Shown here one piece after another: positions 7,566-16,306 of a stretch of 28,252 nucleotides of DNA. The notes beneath the pieces are model-generated. The model was not told the origin of the DNA and did no database searches. It was given only the letters and a program-made list of their open reading frames with translations. Position 1 is the stretch's first letter. Each line of letters opens with the position of its first letter. The stretch covers positions 1 through 28,252 of the forward strand of contig JBEKKT010000021.1 of NCBI GenBank assembly GCA_050010535.1, written 5' to 3'. This DNA comes from JAJRAG01 sp050010535 (GTDB taxonomy: Archaea > Thermoplasmatota > Thermoplasmata > Methanomassiliicoccales > JACIVX01). Both the position numbers and the translations under genes were made by a program.

Positions 7566-10500
7566 GGTCGTTTACCTCGATCTTGCCCTCCCTCGCCCTC
7601 TTGATGGCCCCGACCGTCGCTATGGCGGCCTGTACGGTCGTCAAGAACGGTATCTCGAGTTCCACGGCCAGTCTCCTCATCATGTAGCCGTCCCTCCTGG
7701 CTCCGGAACTCTCGGTCGGCGTGTTTATGATGAGGTTGATTTCGCCCGTTCTCATCAGACCGAGGGCGTCAGGTTGTATATTCTCGCTGATCCTGTAGAC
7801 GGTAGTCACTGGGATGTCATGGTTTCTGAGACACGTCGCCGTGCCCTTAGTCGCGTAGATCTTGAAGCCCATGAGGTAAAGTTGTTTGACGATCGGGCAG
7901 ATGGTCTCCTTGTCCGCGTCTCCGACAGTGACGTATACGCTCCCAGTCAGCGGGAGCTTGTAGCCAGCCGAGATCAGCGCCTTGTAGCAGGCGGCATTGA
8001 AGTCATGGTCGATTCCCATGACCTCCCCCGTGCTCCTCATCTCCGGTCCGAGAATGCTGTCCACTCCTGGCAACTTCAGGAACGGGAACACGGAAGCCTT
8101 CACGGCGACGTGATCGATGGACGCCACACCTACGAGCCCCATATCCCTCAACCTCTTGCCCAGCATGACCCTCGTAGCGATCTTGGCTAGCGGCAGCCCG
8201 ATGGCTTTCGAGACGAAAGGCACGGTTCTGCTGGCTCTCGGGTTCGCCTCGAGCATGTAAACATTCCCTTCCTTGACCGCTAGCTGCAGGTTCATAAGCC
8301 CTATGATGTTGAGCGCCTTGGCGACCGTTGTAGTCATGTCGATGATCTTCGAGATGATGTCCTTCGAAAGCGTCTGGGGGGGCAGCACCATCGTGGCGTC
8401 TCCGGAGTGCACACCAGCTTCCTCGATGTGTTCCATGATGCCCCCTATGAATATGTCCTCACCATCGCTGACGACGTCCACGTCAATCTCAATTGCATGC
8501 GAGAGATACTTGTCGACGAGGATCGGGTGCTGCCTCGAGACCTTCACGGCAGAGGCGACGTACGTCTCGAGCTCTTTCTCGTTGTAGACGATTTCCATCG
8601 CTCGGCCACCGAGCACATAGCTAGGTCGGACGAGAACTGGATAACCAATCCTGCTTGCGACGCACTTCACTTCCTCGAAGGAGTAGCCAGTGCCGGAACG
8701 AGGCTGGGGGATGCCCAGTTCTTCCATTAGCACAGAGAACAGCTTCCTGTCCTCGGCTACATCAATCATCTTCGGGCTTGTTCCTAGGACCTTGGTCTTC
8801 GTGCCTTTTAGTGCTTCTTCGAGCGGTATCGCAAGGTTAATCGCAGTCTGTCCTCCGAACTGTAATATGACCCCATCCGCGTCCTCCTTCTCGACGACGT
8901 TGAGCGCGTCTTCGAGGGTTAACGGTTCGAAGTACAACCGGTCGGAGATGTCGTAGTCAGTGCTCACCGTCTCGGGGTTGTTGTTGATGATGACCGCGTC
9001 CACGCCCTCTTCCTGCAGCGCCATGACGCCGTGTACGCAGCAGTAGTCGAACTCGATGCCCTGCCCGATCCTAATCGGACCAGCTCCGATGATGACGACC
9101 TTTCTCTTGTCAGATCTCTTCGCCTCACACTCTGATTCGTAGGTAGAGTAGAAATAAGGTGTCGCAGCTGCGAATTCGGCAGCGCAGGTATCGACCATCT
9201 TAAACGTCGGAACTATCCCCATCGACTTCCTGAGCGCTCTGATGTTCCCCGGGTTCGAGTTCACAAATATGGCTATGCTTTCGTCCGGGAACCCCAACCG
9301 CTTTGCCTTGACGAGAGTCGCGCGTTCGAGATGTTTCTTATTCTTCAACTCGGACTCCATGTCCAGTATGTTCTTGATCTTGAGCACGAAGAATGCGTCC
9401 CACTTCGTGATATCCGCGATCTTCGACACGCTGACCCCTCGTCTGATTGCCTCTGCGATGACGAACAGGCGCTTGTCGGTAGCATAGGCCAGCTCTGTCG
9501 TTATCTCCTCGTCGGTCCATCTCTCCGCCTCAAGGTCGATCTTGTCTATCTCCAGCGATCGGACAGCCTTCATCATCGCCTCCTCGACAGTCCTTCCGAT
9601 CGCCATGACCTCCCCGGTGCTCTTCATCTGCGTCCCGATCTTCCTCTCGACGGTCCTGAACTTGTCGAAAGGCCATCTTGGTATCTTCAGCACGACGTAG
9701 TCGATCGTTGGTTCAAAGGCAGCGCAGGTCTTCCCGGTTATCCTATTCTGTATTTCGTCTAGTGTCTTCCCTACGGCGATCTTCGCCGCAACCCTCGCTA
9801 TCGGGTATCCCGTTGCCTTGGAAGCCAGGGCGGACGACCTCGACACGCGCGGATTCACTTCGATGACCCTGTATTCCTTCGTCTCCGGATTGAATGCGAA
9901 CTGTATGTTGCATCCGCCCTCTATCTTCAGGGCCCTGATGATCCTGATCGCGGCACTCCTCAGCCGCTGGTGGTCAACGTCCCTGAGCGTCTGGGCGGGG
10001 GCGATGACAATACTCTCACCTGTGTGAATGCCCATTGGGTCCAGGTTCTCCATGCTGCAGACGATGATGCAATTGTCCTTTCGGTCCCTCATCACCTCGT
10101 ACTCGTACTCTTTCCAGCCAAGAACGCTCTCCTCGATGAGGACCTGGTGGATGCGGGAGTAGATCAACCCCCTTCCTACTATCGTTTCCAAATCGGTCGC
10201 GTCGTTCGCGATCCCGCTGCCAGTCCCGCCAAGCGTGTAGGCCGGCCGGACGAGGATCGGGAATCCTCCGAGCTCTTCGGCGATGAGCTTTGCCTCGTCT
10301 ATCGAGTGTGCCGACCTGCTCCTTGGGATCGGCTCGCCGATCTTCAGCATCGTCTCTCTGAAAAGGTCCCTATCCTCCGAAAGCGCTATGCCCTCCGGCT
10401 GGGTCCCCAAAAGCTTTATGCCAAGTCTGTCGAGCGTCCCATTTTCCGCCAGCTCCGAGCATATGTTCAGCGCTGTCTGACCGCCCATCCCGGAAAGGAT

Positions 10501-10752
10501 CCCATCTACCCTCTCTTTCTCGGCGACCTTCGCGACGGTCACTGCATCAAGTGGCTCGACATACACGATATCAGCCATCTCCAGGTCGGTCTGGATCGTT
10601 GCTGGGTTGGAGTTCACGAGCACAGTCTTGAAGCCTTCTTCCCTCAGTGACCTGCAGGCTTGAGAGCCAGAGAAATCGAATTCCGCCGCTTGACCTATGA
10701 CGATCGGCCCGGATCCGATGACCATCAGTTTCCTACCCGGATCGACGGTCAT
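7525..10752 (-). CDS. carB: Carbamoyl phosphate synthase large subunit
   Basis: This 1075-residue ATP-grasp enzyme makes carbamoyl phosphate from bicarbonate, ATP and ammonia channelled from CarA, feeding arginine and pyrimidine synthesis. The two synthetase halves are intact: MVIGSGPIVIGQAAEFDFSG near residue 10 opens the carboxyphosphate half, and VIIGAGPIRIGQGIEFDYC around residue 555 opens the carbamate half. A C-terminal MGS-like regulatory domain (about residues 940-1065) contains GFKIYATKGTA and ends with SSYHKWRPRACA. The gene is unsplit, unlike carB in some methanogens. ATG 10752 overlaps the carA stop by ATGA, and its 3' end overlaps the convergent transporter gene. Confidence 0.97.
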   Translation of the reverse strand: MTVDPGRKLMVIGSGPIVIGQAAEFDFSGSQACRSLREEGFKTVLVNSNPATIQTDLEMADIVYVEPLDAVTVAKVAEKERVDGILSGMGGQTALNICSELAENGTLDRLGIKLLGTQPEGIALSEDRDLFRETMLKIGEPIPRSRSAHSIDEAKLIAEELGGFPILVRPAYTLGGTGSGIANDATDLETIVGRGLIYSRIHQVLIEESVLGWKEYEYEVMRDRKDNCIIVCSMENLDPMGIHTGESIVIAPAQTLRDVDHQRLRSAAIRIIRALKIEGGCNIQFAFNPETKEYRVIEVNPRVSRSSALASKATGYPIARVAAKIAVGKTLDEIQNRITGKTCAAFEPTIDYVVLKIPRWPFDKFRTVERKIGTQMKSTGEVMAIGRTVEEAMMKAVRSLEIDKIDLEAERWTDEEITTELAYATDKRLFVIAEAIRRGVSVSKIADITKWDAFFVLKIKNILDMESELKNKKHLERATLVKAKRLGFPDESIAIFVNSNPGNIRALRKSMGIVPTFKMVDTCAAEFAAATPYFYSTYESECEAKRSDKRKVVIIGAGPIRIGQGIEFDYCCVHGVMALQEEGVDAVIINNNPETVSTDYDISDRLYFEPLTLEDALNVVEKEDADGVILQFGGQTAINLAIPLEEALKGTKTKVLGTSPKMIDVAEDRKLFSVLMEELGIPQPRSGTGYSFEEVKCVASRIGYPVLVRPSYVLGGRAMEIVYNEKELETYVASAVKVSRQHPILVDKYLSHAIEIDVDVVSDGEDIFIGGIMEHIEEAGVHSGDATMVLPPQTLSKDIISKIIDMTTTVAKALNIIGLMNLQLAVKEGNVYMLEANPRASRTVPFVSKAIGLPLAKIATRVMLGKRLRDMGLVGVASIDHVAVKASVFPFLKLPGVDSILGPEMRSTGEVMGIDHDFNAACYKALISAGYKLPLTGSVYVTVGDADKETICPIVKQLYLMGFKIYATKGTATCLRNHDIPVTTVYRISENIQPDALGLMRTGEINLIINTPTESSGARRDGYMMRRLAVELEIPFLTTVQAAIATVGAIKRAREGKIEVNDLSSYHKWRPRACA

Positions 10753-11828
10753 CTTGCCGCCTCCATGATCGATGCGAACTCGTCGAACAGGAACGATGTG
10801 TCCCTCGGTCCAGGCGAAGCTTCTGGATGATACTGGACCGCGAATATCGGGAGCTCAGTGTGTCGGATTCCCTCGACGGTGCCGTCGTTCACATTGAATT
10901 GATCAGCTACGGCTCCGGAGCCCTCGAGCGTGCTGCTGTCAACCGCATAACCGTGATTCTGGGAAGTTATGTAGACCTTGCCTCTGAAGCTGACTGGCTG
11001 GTTCGCCCCTCTGTGCCCGTACTTAAGCTTGTATGTCTTGCCCCCGAACGCCAGTGAAATGATCTGGACGCCCAAGCATATGCCCATCATCGGGTAGTCA
11101 TCCTTGATCCTCTTCACGGTGCTGATCACCGTCTCGCGAAGCTCTGGATGAGCCGGGTTGCCTGGGCCGTTCGACACGACCACTCCATCCACATAGTTGT
11201 CCCTGAAGAATTTCTGAGGAGTGTCGTACGGGATGTCGAAAACGGTGAACCTCTTCTTCAGCTCTCTGAGGATGCCGTCCTTGGCACCGCAGTTTATCAG
11301 AGCCACCTTCTTCGCCTTGGGCTTCTCGTGAATCTTGATTTGGTTCGGACTCACCTGCTTGATAAGGTTCGACTCCGCGGGGAACTGCATCTTCCTAACG
11401 TTCTCAAGGACCGAGTCAATGTCTTCCCCGAAAGAGATCGCGCCTCGGAGCGTCCCATGCTCCCGGATCTTGATAATGAGCGATCGCGTGTCGACTTCGG
11501 ATACGCCAGGCACGCTGTATTTCCGTAGGAAGGCGTCGATAGTCTCCCCGCCGTACATCGCGCTCGGTTCAAGGCATCGCTCCCTTACGACGAACCCGTT
11601 GACGTGGACCGCCGAGGATTCGTAGTCGAGGGAGTTCACACCATAATTGCCGATCAAAGGATAGGACATGATGAGTATCTGCCCCGTATAGGAAGGATCG
11701 GTCAGGCTCTCCTGGTATCCGGTCATCCCAGTGCTGAAAACCACCTCTCCGTAGACCGTCTTTTCAAAACCAAAACCTGTGCCCTCAGCCACGGTCCCGT
11801 CCTCAAGGATGAGGTAGCACAACGCCAT
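10749..11828 (-). CDS. carA: Carbamoyl phosphate synthase small subunit (glutaminase)
   Basis: The small subunit hydrolyses glutamine and passes ammonia to CarB. The 359-residue protein has the CarA N-terminal domain (LEDGTVAEGTGFG, FSTGMTGYQESLTDPSYTGQ) and a class I glutamine amidotransferase domain. The nucleophile is Cys251 in GICLGVQ, and the His/Glu pair is H334 and E336 in VQYHPEASPGPRD. Start ATG 11828 is followed by MALCYLILEDGT, which matches the family. It is the promoter-proximal gene of a two-gene carAB operon, overlapping carB by ATGA. Pelota is divergent about 200 bases away. Confidence 0.97.
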   Translation of the reverse strand: MALCYLILEDGTVAEGTGFGFEKTVYGEVVFSTGMTGYQESLTDPSYTGQILIMSYPLIGNYGVNSLDYESSAVHVNGFVVRERCLEPSAMYGGETIDAFLRKYSVPGVSEVDTRSLIIKIREHGTLRGAISFGEDIDSVLENVRKMQFPAESNLIKQVSPNQIKIHEKPKAKKVALINCGAKDGILRELKKRFTVFDIPYDTPQKFFRDNYVDGVVVSNGPGNPAHPELRETVISTVKRIKDDYPMMGICLGVQIISLAFGGKTYKLKYGHRGANQPVSFRGKVYITSQNHGYAVDSSTLEGSGAVADQFNVNDGTVEGIRHTELPIFAVQYHPEASPGPRDTSFLFDEFASIMEAAR

Positions 11829-11859
11829 CAGAAAGGCAAGGAATAGTTATGCTGTACTT

Positions 11860-11870
11860 AACTTTTATCC
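11860..11870 (-). promoter_or_regulatory. Probable TATA box of carAB
   Basis: The minus strand reads GGATAAAAGTT, centred about 38 bases before the carA ATG. This predicts a short leader of about 12 bases. It is a weaker match than the other boxes in this window. Confidence 0.4.
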
Positions 11871-12028
11871 TGTTGTCTGGACAAGGGCCATTTGATTTGT
11901 CCGATTGCGGACAACGCGCTTCCTCGTCACGCCTCTGCGAATCGCATGCGCTTTGGATCGAGGCCTTCTTCGGATCCCATTGCGACCAAGCATAGAAATA
12001 ATCTCAATATCATAACTGGAATGATCAG

Positions 12029-13066
12029 ATGCGCGTGCTTCATCAGGATCGAAGGACGGGCGAGATTAAGGTCCAGATAGACTCGCTGGACGATCTGTGG
12101 CATCTCTACAACCTCATCGACAAAGGGGACATGGTCCGTGCTGTGACATACAGGCGGGACGAAGTGAAGGCGGACAAGATTCGGTCGGAGAGGGGCGATA
12201 AGAAGAGAATGACCTTGGGCATCAGGGTGGAGAAGGTCGAGTTCCACGAGTCGGAGGCGAGGCTAAGGGTACTAGGGGTGATCGAGGAAGGGCCCCAGGA
12301 CCTTGGAGCGTATCACACATTGAACCTGGAAGAGGGAGACCCGATCACGATCATCAAGGTCGAGTGGAAGGAGTATCATCTCGGGCGCATCATGAGGGCA
12401 GTGGAGGATTCTAGAAGCCCTCGTATCGTTTTCGCGTCGGTCGACTACGACGAAGCAGTTGTCGCTGTAATGAGGCAATTCGGCATAAAGGAGGTCGCGC
12501 ACATCTATGGGCCGTCCCAGGGGAAGATGTTCGAGCAGAGGGAGGACAGCGACTTCTACCGAGAGACGGTTGCGAAGATAAAGCAGGAGGCGGCAGGCGG
12601 CGCCCCGCTAGTGCTCCTTGGTCCTGGTTTCGCGAAGGAGGAGCTGCTAGCCGAAGGGAAGACCATAGAGCCGGAGCTGTTCAAGCATGCGCTCCTTTAC
12701 CACACAGGACAGTCGGGGATGGCCGGAATAAACGAGCTGATGAAGAAAGGTATTGGGGCCAACGTGCTCAAGAACTCGAGGGTCGCACACGAGACGAAGC
12801 TGGTTGAGGATGTGTTGACGGCGATATCGACAGATGGGCCTGTCGCCTACGGACCGGAACAAGTGCATCTCGCTGTGCAATCTGGTGCTGTGGAGACGCT
12901 GCTCGTACTCGACACCTACATTAGGAAGGGAGGGATGGAGAAGGAGATGAGCGCGGTCGAGAAGGGGAAGGGCGCAGTTGTCGTGGTCAGCAGCAGTCAC
13001 GAGGCCGGACATAAGCTAGAAGCGATCGGTGGCGCGGCTGCCCTCTTGAGATTCAAATTTTCCTGA
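12029..13066 (+). CDS. pelA: mRNA surveillance protein pelota (Dom34)
   Basis: Pelota is the eRF1-like factor that, with aEF1A or ABCE1, rescues stalled ribosomes in archaea. The 345-residue protein is full length. Domain 1 (about residues 1-130) opens with MRVLHQDRRTGEIKVQ and SLDDLWHLYNLIDKGD; an Sm-like region ends near VEWKEY. Domain 2 (about 135-260) contains IVFASVDYDEAVVA and LLGPGFAKEELL. Domain 3 (about 260-345) contains DGPVAYGPEQV and ends VVVVSSSHEAGHKLEAIGG. The GGQ loop of eRF1 is absent, as expected for pelota. A purine-rich site (GGAATGATC, 12018-12026) lies just upstream of the ATG. It appears monocistronic. Confidence 0.95.
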   Translation: MRVLHQDRRTGEIKVQIDSLDDLWHLYNLIDKGDMVRAVTYRRDEVKADKIRSERGDKKRMTLGIRVEKVEFHESEARLRVLGVIEEGPQDLGAYHTLNLEEGDPITIIKVEWKEYHLGRIMRAVEDSRSPRIVFASVDYDEAVVAVMRQFGIKEVAHIYGPSQGKMFEQREDSDFYRETVAKIKQEAAGGAPLVLLGPGFAKEELLAEGKTIEPELFKHALLYHTGQSGMAGINELMKKGIGANVLKNSRVAHETKLVEDVLTAISTDGPVAYGPEQVHLAVQSGAVETLLVLDTYIRKGGMEKEMSAVEKGKGAVVVVSSSHEAGHKLEAIGGAAALLRFKFS

Positions 13067-13144
13067 CAAGCTCCATATCTCCGTTCTACTTGCGTGCGCT
13101 CCAACAGACATCGGGTGTCCCAATGGATTCGGCGTGTCCATCAT

Positions 13145-13184
13145 CTGGATTGCTGGCAGTGCGATTTCTTAGCACTGAATCCAG
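13145..13184. repeat. Imperfect hairpin between pelota and the citrate/homocitrate operon
   Basis: An outer 7-bp stem (CTGGATT at 13145-13151 with AATCCAG at 13178-13184) and an inner 6-bp stem (CAGTGC at 13157-13162 with GCACTG at 13172-13177) enclose a 9-base loop. A 5-base bulge lies on the left side only. It sits about 90 bases upstream of the TATA-like box of the next operon and about 80 bases after pelA. It could be an RNA structure at the end of the pelA transcript or an operator. The structure is seen; the role is unknown. Confidence 0.5.
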
Positions 13185-13270
13185 TCAGGATTTGTCTAGA
13201 TGCGGACTTCAGGTGTATATGTTCGTCCAATCTGCGTCATATTTCGTAAATATTTGCCCTCGATTCGGGA

Positions 13271-13280
13271 ACTTTTATTA
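13271..13280 (+). promoter_or_regulatory. TATA-like box of the 13332-17305 operon
   Basis: ACTTTTATTA, centred near 13275, predicts transcription from about 13301. That gives a leader of about 30 bases carrying the Shine-Dalgarno GAGGGGGA at 13317-13324, seven bases before TTG 13332. Confidence 0.5.
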
Positions 13281-13331
13281 ACGAGCTTAGCACTCAAGTC
13301 GAGGTCGTTGCTCGTCGAGGGGGAATTTAGC

Positions 13332-14531
13332 TTGAATGGCGCAGCAGGGGGGTCGAGGAAGAAAAGTAGGCAGATCGTTCTTGCCAAGCTTAGCCAGAGC
13401 CCTATCAACATCTGCGATACTACCCTCCGCGACGGCGAGCAGGCCGCTGGAATAGTATTTGCGAACATTGAGAAGATCAGGATCGCGAAGCTTCTCGACG
13501 AACTCGGAGTCCAGCAGATTGAGGCCGGAATCCCAGCGATGGGTGGCGACGAGAAGAGAACGGTCAAGAAGATTGCCGGGCTCGGTTTGGAGGCATCGAT
13601 CCTTGGCTGGAACCGAGCGACGATTGAGGACATCTCTCACAGCATAGATTGTGACGTAGACTCTGTGGCCATATCTATGTCCTCATCGGACATACACATA
13701 GAGCACAAGCTCCGAAAGTCCAGGGAGTGGGTACTAGAGAAGCTCGTGGAATCGATCGAATACGCGAAGGCACACGGAGTCTACATCTCTGCTAACGCCG
13801 AAGACGCCTCCCGCGCTGACAGGGAATTCCTCGTTCAGTTCGCGAAGACTGCCGAAGACGCCGGGGCGGACAGGTTCCGCTACTGCGACACCCTGGGGAT
13901 ACTCGAGCCCCAAGGAACGTTCGAAGCGGTCAGGTCATTAATCGACGCGGTGGAGCTCGAAATTGAAATGCACACTCACGACGACTTCGGCATGGCGACC
14001 GCGAATGCGATAGCGGGCGCCCAGGCCGGGGCGACGTTCATCAGCACGACCGTCCTTGGAATCGGGGAAAGGACCGGGAACAGTCCGCTTGAGGAGGTCG
14101 TCATGGCGGCGAAACATCTGCTGAAGATCGACACGGGCATCGACACGCAGAGGCTTAGGGAGGTGGCGGAGTACGTCGCCAGAGCTTCCGGCAGGACGAT
14201 ACCAGAGTGGAAGCCGATCGTCGGGTCGAACTGCTTCGCCCACGAGGCGGGAATTCACACGGACGGCGTGATGAAGTATCTGAGCAATTACGAGCCCTAT
14301 TCTCCGGAAGAGGTCGGGATGACCCGTAAGATCATCATCGGAAAACACACTGGACGGCATACGATACAGCAGATCCTCGCCTCGAAGGGGATAGAGATCG
14401 ACGAGAACGCAGCCGGTGATCTTCTCGAGATTGTGAGGTCGACGTCGATAGGCCTCAAGCGGAGTCTTTCCGAGAATGAATTGATTTACATCTATCAAGA
14501 CAACAAGGCAGGGATGTTCGATAAACTGTGA
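13332..14531 (+). CDS. NifV-like (homo)citrate synthase, candidate Re-citrate synthase
   Basis: This DRE-TIM metallolyase of the isopropylmalate/homocitrate synthase family condenses acetyl-CoA with a 2-oxoacid. The 399-residue protein has the signature INICDTTLRDGEQ, EAGIPAMGG, the metal site EIEMHTHDDFGMATANA, GIGERTGNSPLEEVV, and the C-terminal HEAGIHTDGVMK and IIIGKHTGRH. HxHDDFG and the C-terminal region resemble NifV and Re-citrate synthases more than archaeal AksA or LeuA, which usually read HxHND. There is no LeuA regulatory domain, so leucine feedback is unlikely. The frame is open back to 13200, but TTG 13332 with a good Shine-Dalgarno fits the family N-terminus. Oxaloacetate or 2-oxoglutarate could be the partner; citramalate or isopropylmalate synthase is less likely. 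Confidence 0.82.
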   Translation: MNGAAGGSRKKSRQIVLAKLSQSPINICDTTLRDGEQAAGIVFANIEKIRIAKLLDELGVQQIEAGIPAMGGDEKRTVKKIAGLGLEASILGWNRATIEDISHSIDCDVDSVAISMSSSDIHIEHKLRKSREWVLEKLVESIEYAKAHGVYISANAEDASRADREFLVQFAKTAEDAGADRFRYCDTLGILEPQGTFEAVRSLIDAVELEIEMHTHDDFGMATANAIAGAQAGATFISTTVLGIGERTGNSPLEEVVMAAKHLLKIDTGIDTQRLREVAEYVARASGRTIPEWKPIVGSNCFAHEAGIHTDGVMKYLSNYEPYSPEEVGMTRKIIIGKHTGRHTIQQILASKGIEIDENAAGDLLEIVRSTSIGLKRSLSENELIYIYQDNKAGMFDKL

Positions 14532-14542
14532 AGGTGAAGCGA

Positions 14543-15796
14543 ATGGGAACGGTGTCTGAGGAGATCCTGTCTGCCCATGTGGGCAAGGAAGTGACGGCCG
14601 GGGACATAACTATAGTGCCAGTGGATTTCATCATGGGGCAGGATGGGACGACGTCACTGACTATTCAGGCCTTCAGGAAGATGGAAGGAAAGACGATTCG
14701 GAACCCGGGTAAGTTCGCATTCGTTATCGACCACAATTCTCCTTCGCCTCTTGAGAGCATATCGAACATCCATTCCATGATACGCGAGTTCTCTGTGGAG
14801 CACGATGCGATCCTATACGACATCGGCGAGGGGGTGTGCCACCAGCTGATGCCCGAGAAAGGGCACGTACTTCCTGGTGGAGTGGTCATTGGGGCAGACT
14901 CTCATACTTGCACCTACGGAGCCTTGAACTCCTTTGCGACCGGCGTCGGGTCCACAGATCTCGCCGCCGCGCTCATAAGCGGCAAGACTTGGATGAAGGT
15001 CCCCGGAACGATCAAGATCAAGTACAACGGCTCTTTGCAGCCTTGTGTATTCTCCAAGGACGTAGCGCTTCACATGGTCGGAGGACTGACGGCGAACGGA
15101 GCCACCTACAAAGCGCTGGAAATTGAGGGGGAGGTCGTCGACTCTCTTTCCGTAGAAGCTAGGATGACGATCTCGAATATGGCGGTCGAGACGGGCGCCA
15201 AGGTGGGAATAATGCGTTGCGACGACAAGGTCAAGGAGTATCTTGAGGGCAGAACCACGGCACCCTATGGTGGCGTCGACGCCTCCGAGGATGCCAAGTA
15301 CGATAGGATTGTGGAGGAAGATCTCTCTGATCTGCCTCCGCAGGTCTCCAGACCGCACGACGTCGACAATGTAGCACCGATCGACAAGGTCGCGGGGACG
15401 GAGATCGATGAGGTGTTCATAGGTACCTGCACAAATGGCAGGTTCGAGGACTTCGCCATCGCAGCGAAGATCCTGGCTGGGAAGCAGGTCTCCAAGAAGG
15501 TGAGGTTGATCGTCGCTCCTGCCTCGAGAGACATCATGCTGCGCTGCATAGAGGAAGGCATATTGGCGAAGCTGATTCGCGCGGGAGCGGCTATCGTGAC
15601 GTCCGGCTGCGGTCCGTGTGTCGGGACATGCGGCGGCGTGCCTGCCGACGGAGAGGTCGTGCTGTCAACCGCAAACCGGAACTTCAAAGGAAGGATGGGG
15701 AACTCCAAGGCGTCTATCTATCTAGCCAGTCCCGCCACTGCGGCATACTCCGCCATGAGCGGGGTCATATCCGATCCGAGGGAGGTGCTCGGATGA
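14543..15796 (+). CDS. Aconitase/homoaconitase-type hydro-lyase, large subunit (LeuC family)
   Basis: This [4Fe-4S] subunit pairs with the next gene to isomerise a hydroxy-tricarboxylate, by dehydration and rehydration. The 417-residue length fits the split LeuC/HacA family. Visible motifs are SEEILSAHVGK, VIDHNSPSP, VIGADSHTCTYGALNSFATG, the cluster cysteine in IGTCTNGR, and a second cluster region SGCGPCVGTCGGV, then NRNFKGRMGN. I choose ATG 14543, with GGTGA upstream and the family N-terminus MGTVSEEIL. An in-frame GTG at 14528 overlaps the synthase stop. It overlaps the small subunit by ATGA. The family is widely misannotated as isopropylmalate dehydratase. Here the neighbours point to citrate or homocitrate. 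Confidence 0.87.
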   Translation: MGTVSEEILSAHVGKEVTAGDITIVPVDFIMGQDGTTSLTIQAFRKMEGKTIRNPGKFAFVIDHNSPSPLESISNIHSMIREFSVEHDAILYDIGEGVCHQLMPEKGHVLPGGVVIGADSHTCTYGALNSFATGVGSTDLAAALISGKTWMKVPGTIKIKYNGSLQPCVFSKDVALHMVGGLTANGATYKALEIEGEVVDSLSVEARMTISNMAVETGAKVGIMRCDDKVKEYLEGRTTAPYGGVDASEDAKYDRIVEEDLSDLPPQVSRPHDVDNVAPIDKVAGTEIDEVFIGTCTNGRFEDFAIAAKILAGKQVSKKVRLIVAPASRDIMLRCIEEGILAKLIRAGAAIVTSGCGPCVGTCGGVPADGEVVLSTANRNFKGRMGNSKASIYLASPATAAYSAMSGVISDPREVLG

Positions 15797-16305
15797 ATCA
15801 TCTGAGGGGCAGGGCCCACGTATTCGGCGATGACGTGAACACCGACTATGTGATATCTGGGAAATACAAGTTCAAGACTCTTGACATGAACGAGCTCGCC
15901 AAACACATTATGGAGGATCTGCATCCGGGATTCTACAAGGAAATCGAGGACGGGGATTTCATTGTAGCCGGAGAGAATTTTGGATGCGGGTCGAGCAGGG
16001 AGCAGGCCCCGTTGGTCATCCAGGCAGCTGGAATCGGTGCTGTACTGGCGAAATCGTTCGCAAGGATTTTTTATCGCAATTGCATCAATGTCGGTCTTCC
16101 TGTAGTGGAATGCAACACGTCCGAGATGGGCGAAGGCGACGAGCTGCTGGTCGATCTGAAGAAGGGACGGGTGCACAACGTGACGCGAGATATGTCCATA
16201 GCGGCTGTACGGTTGCCGCCCGTCATGGTCAGGATCCTTCAAGATGGCGGACTGGTCGAGCATTTCAAGAAGCATGGCGGGTTCAAGATCGAGGATGAGG
16301 GTTGA
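15793..16305 (+). CDS. Aconitase/homoaconitase-type hydro-lyase, small subunit (LeuD family)
   Basis: The 170-residue swivel domain closes over the active site of the large subunit. It has DDVNTDYVISGKYKFKTLD near the N-terminus, then DFIVAGENFGCGSSREQAP, the LeuD signature, and AKSFARIFYRNCINVGLPV. The substrate-specificity loop at residues 25-28 reads YKFK. In Methanocaldococcus jannaschii the homoaconitase loop is YLRT and the isopropylmalate isomerase loop resembles YLVY, so this enzyme matches neither. The positive charge still suggests a substrate with a third carboxylate. Start ATG 15793 overlaps the large-subunit stop, and the dehydrogenase follows one base after the TGA. Confidence 0.87.
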   Translation: MNHLRGRAHVFGDDVNTDYVISGKYKFKTLDMNELAKHIMEDLHPGFYKEIEDGDFIVAGENFGCGSSREQAPLVIQAAGIGAVLAKSFARIFYRNCINVGLPVVECNTSEMGEGDELLVDLKKGRVHNVTRDMSIAAVRLPPVMVRILQDGGLVEHFKKHGGFKIEDEG

Positions 16306-16306
16306 C

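Noticed and set aside
13200..13331. A longer N-terminus for the NifV-like synthase from ATG 13200
   Set aside because: It would start upstream of the predicted TATA box and has no family similarity.
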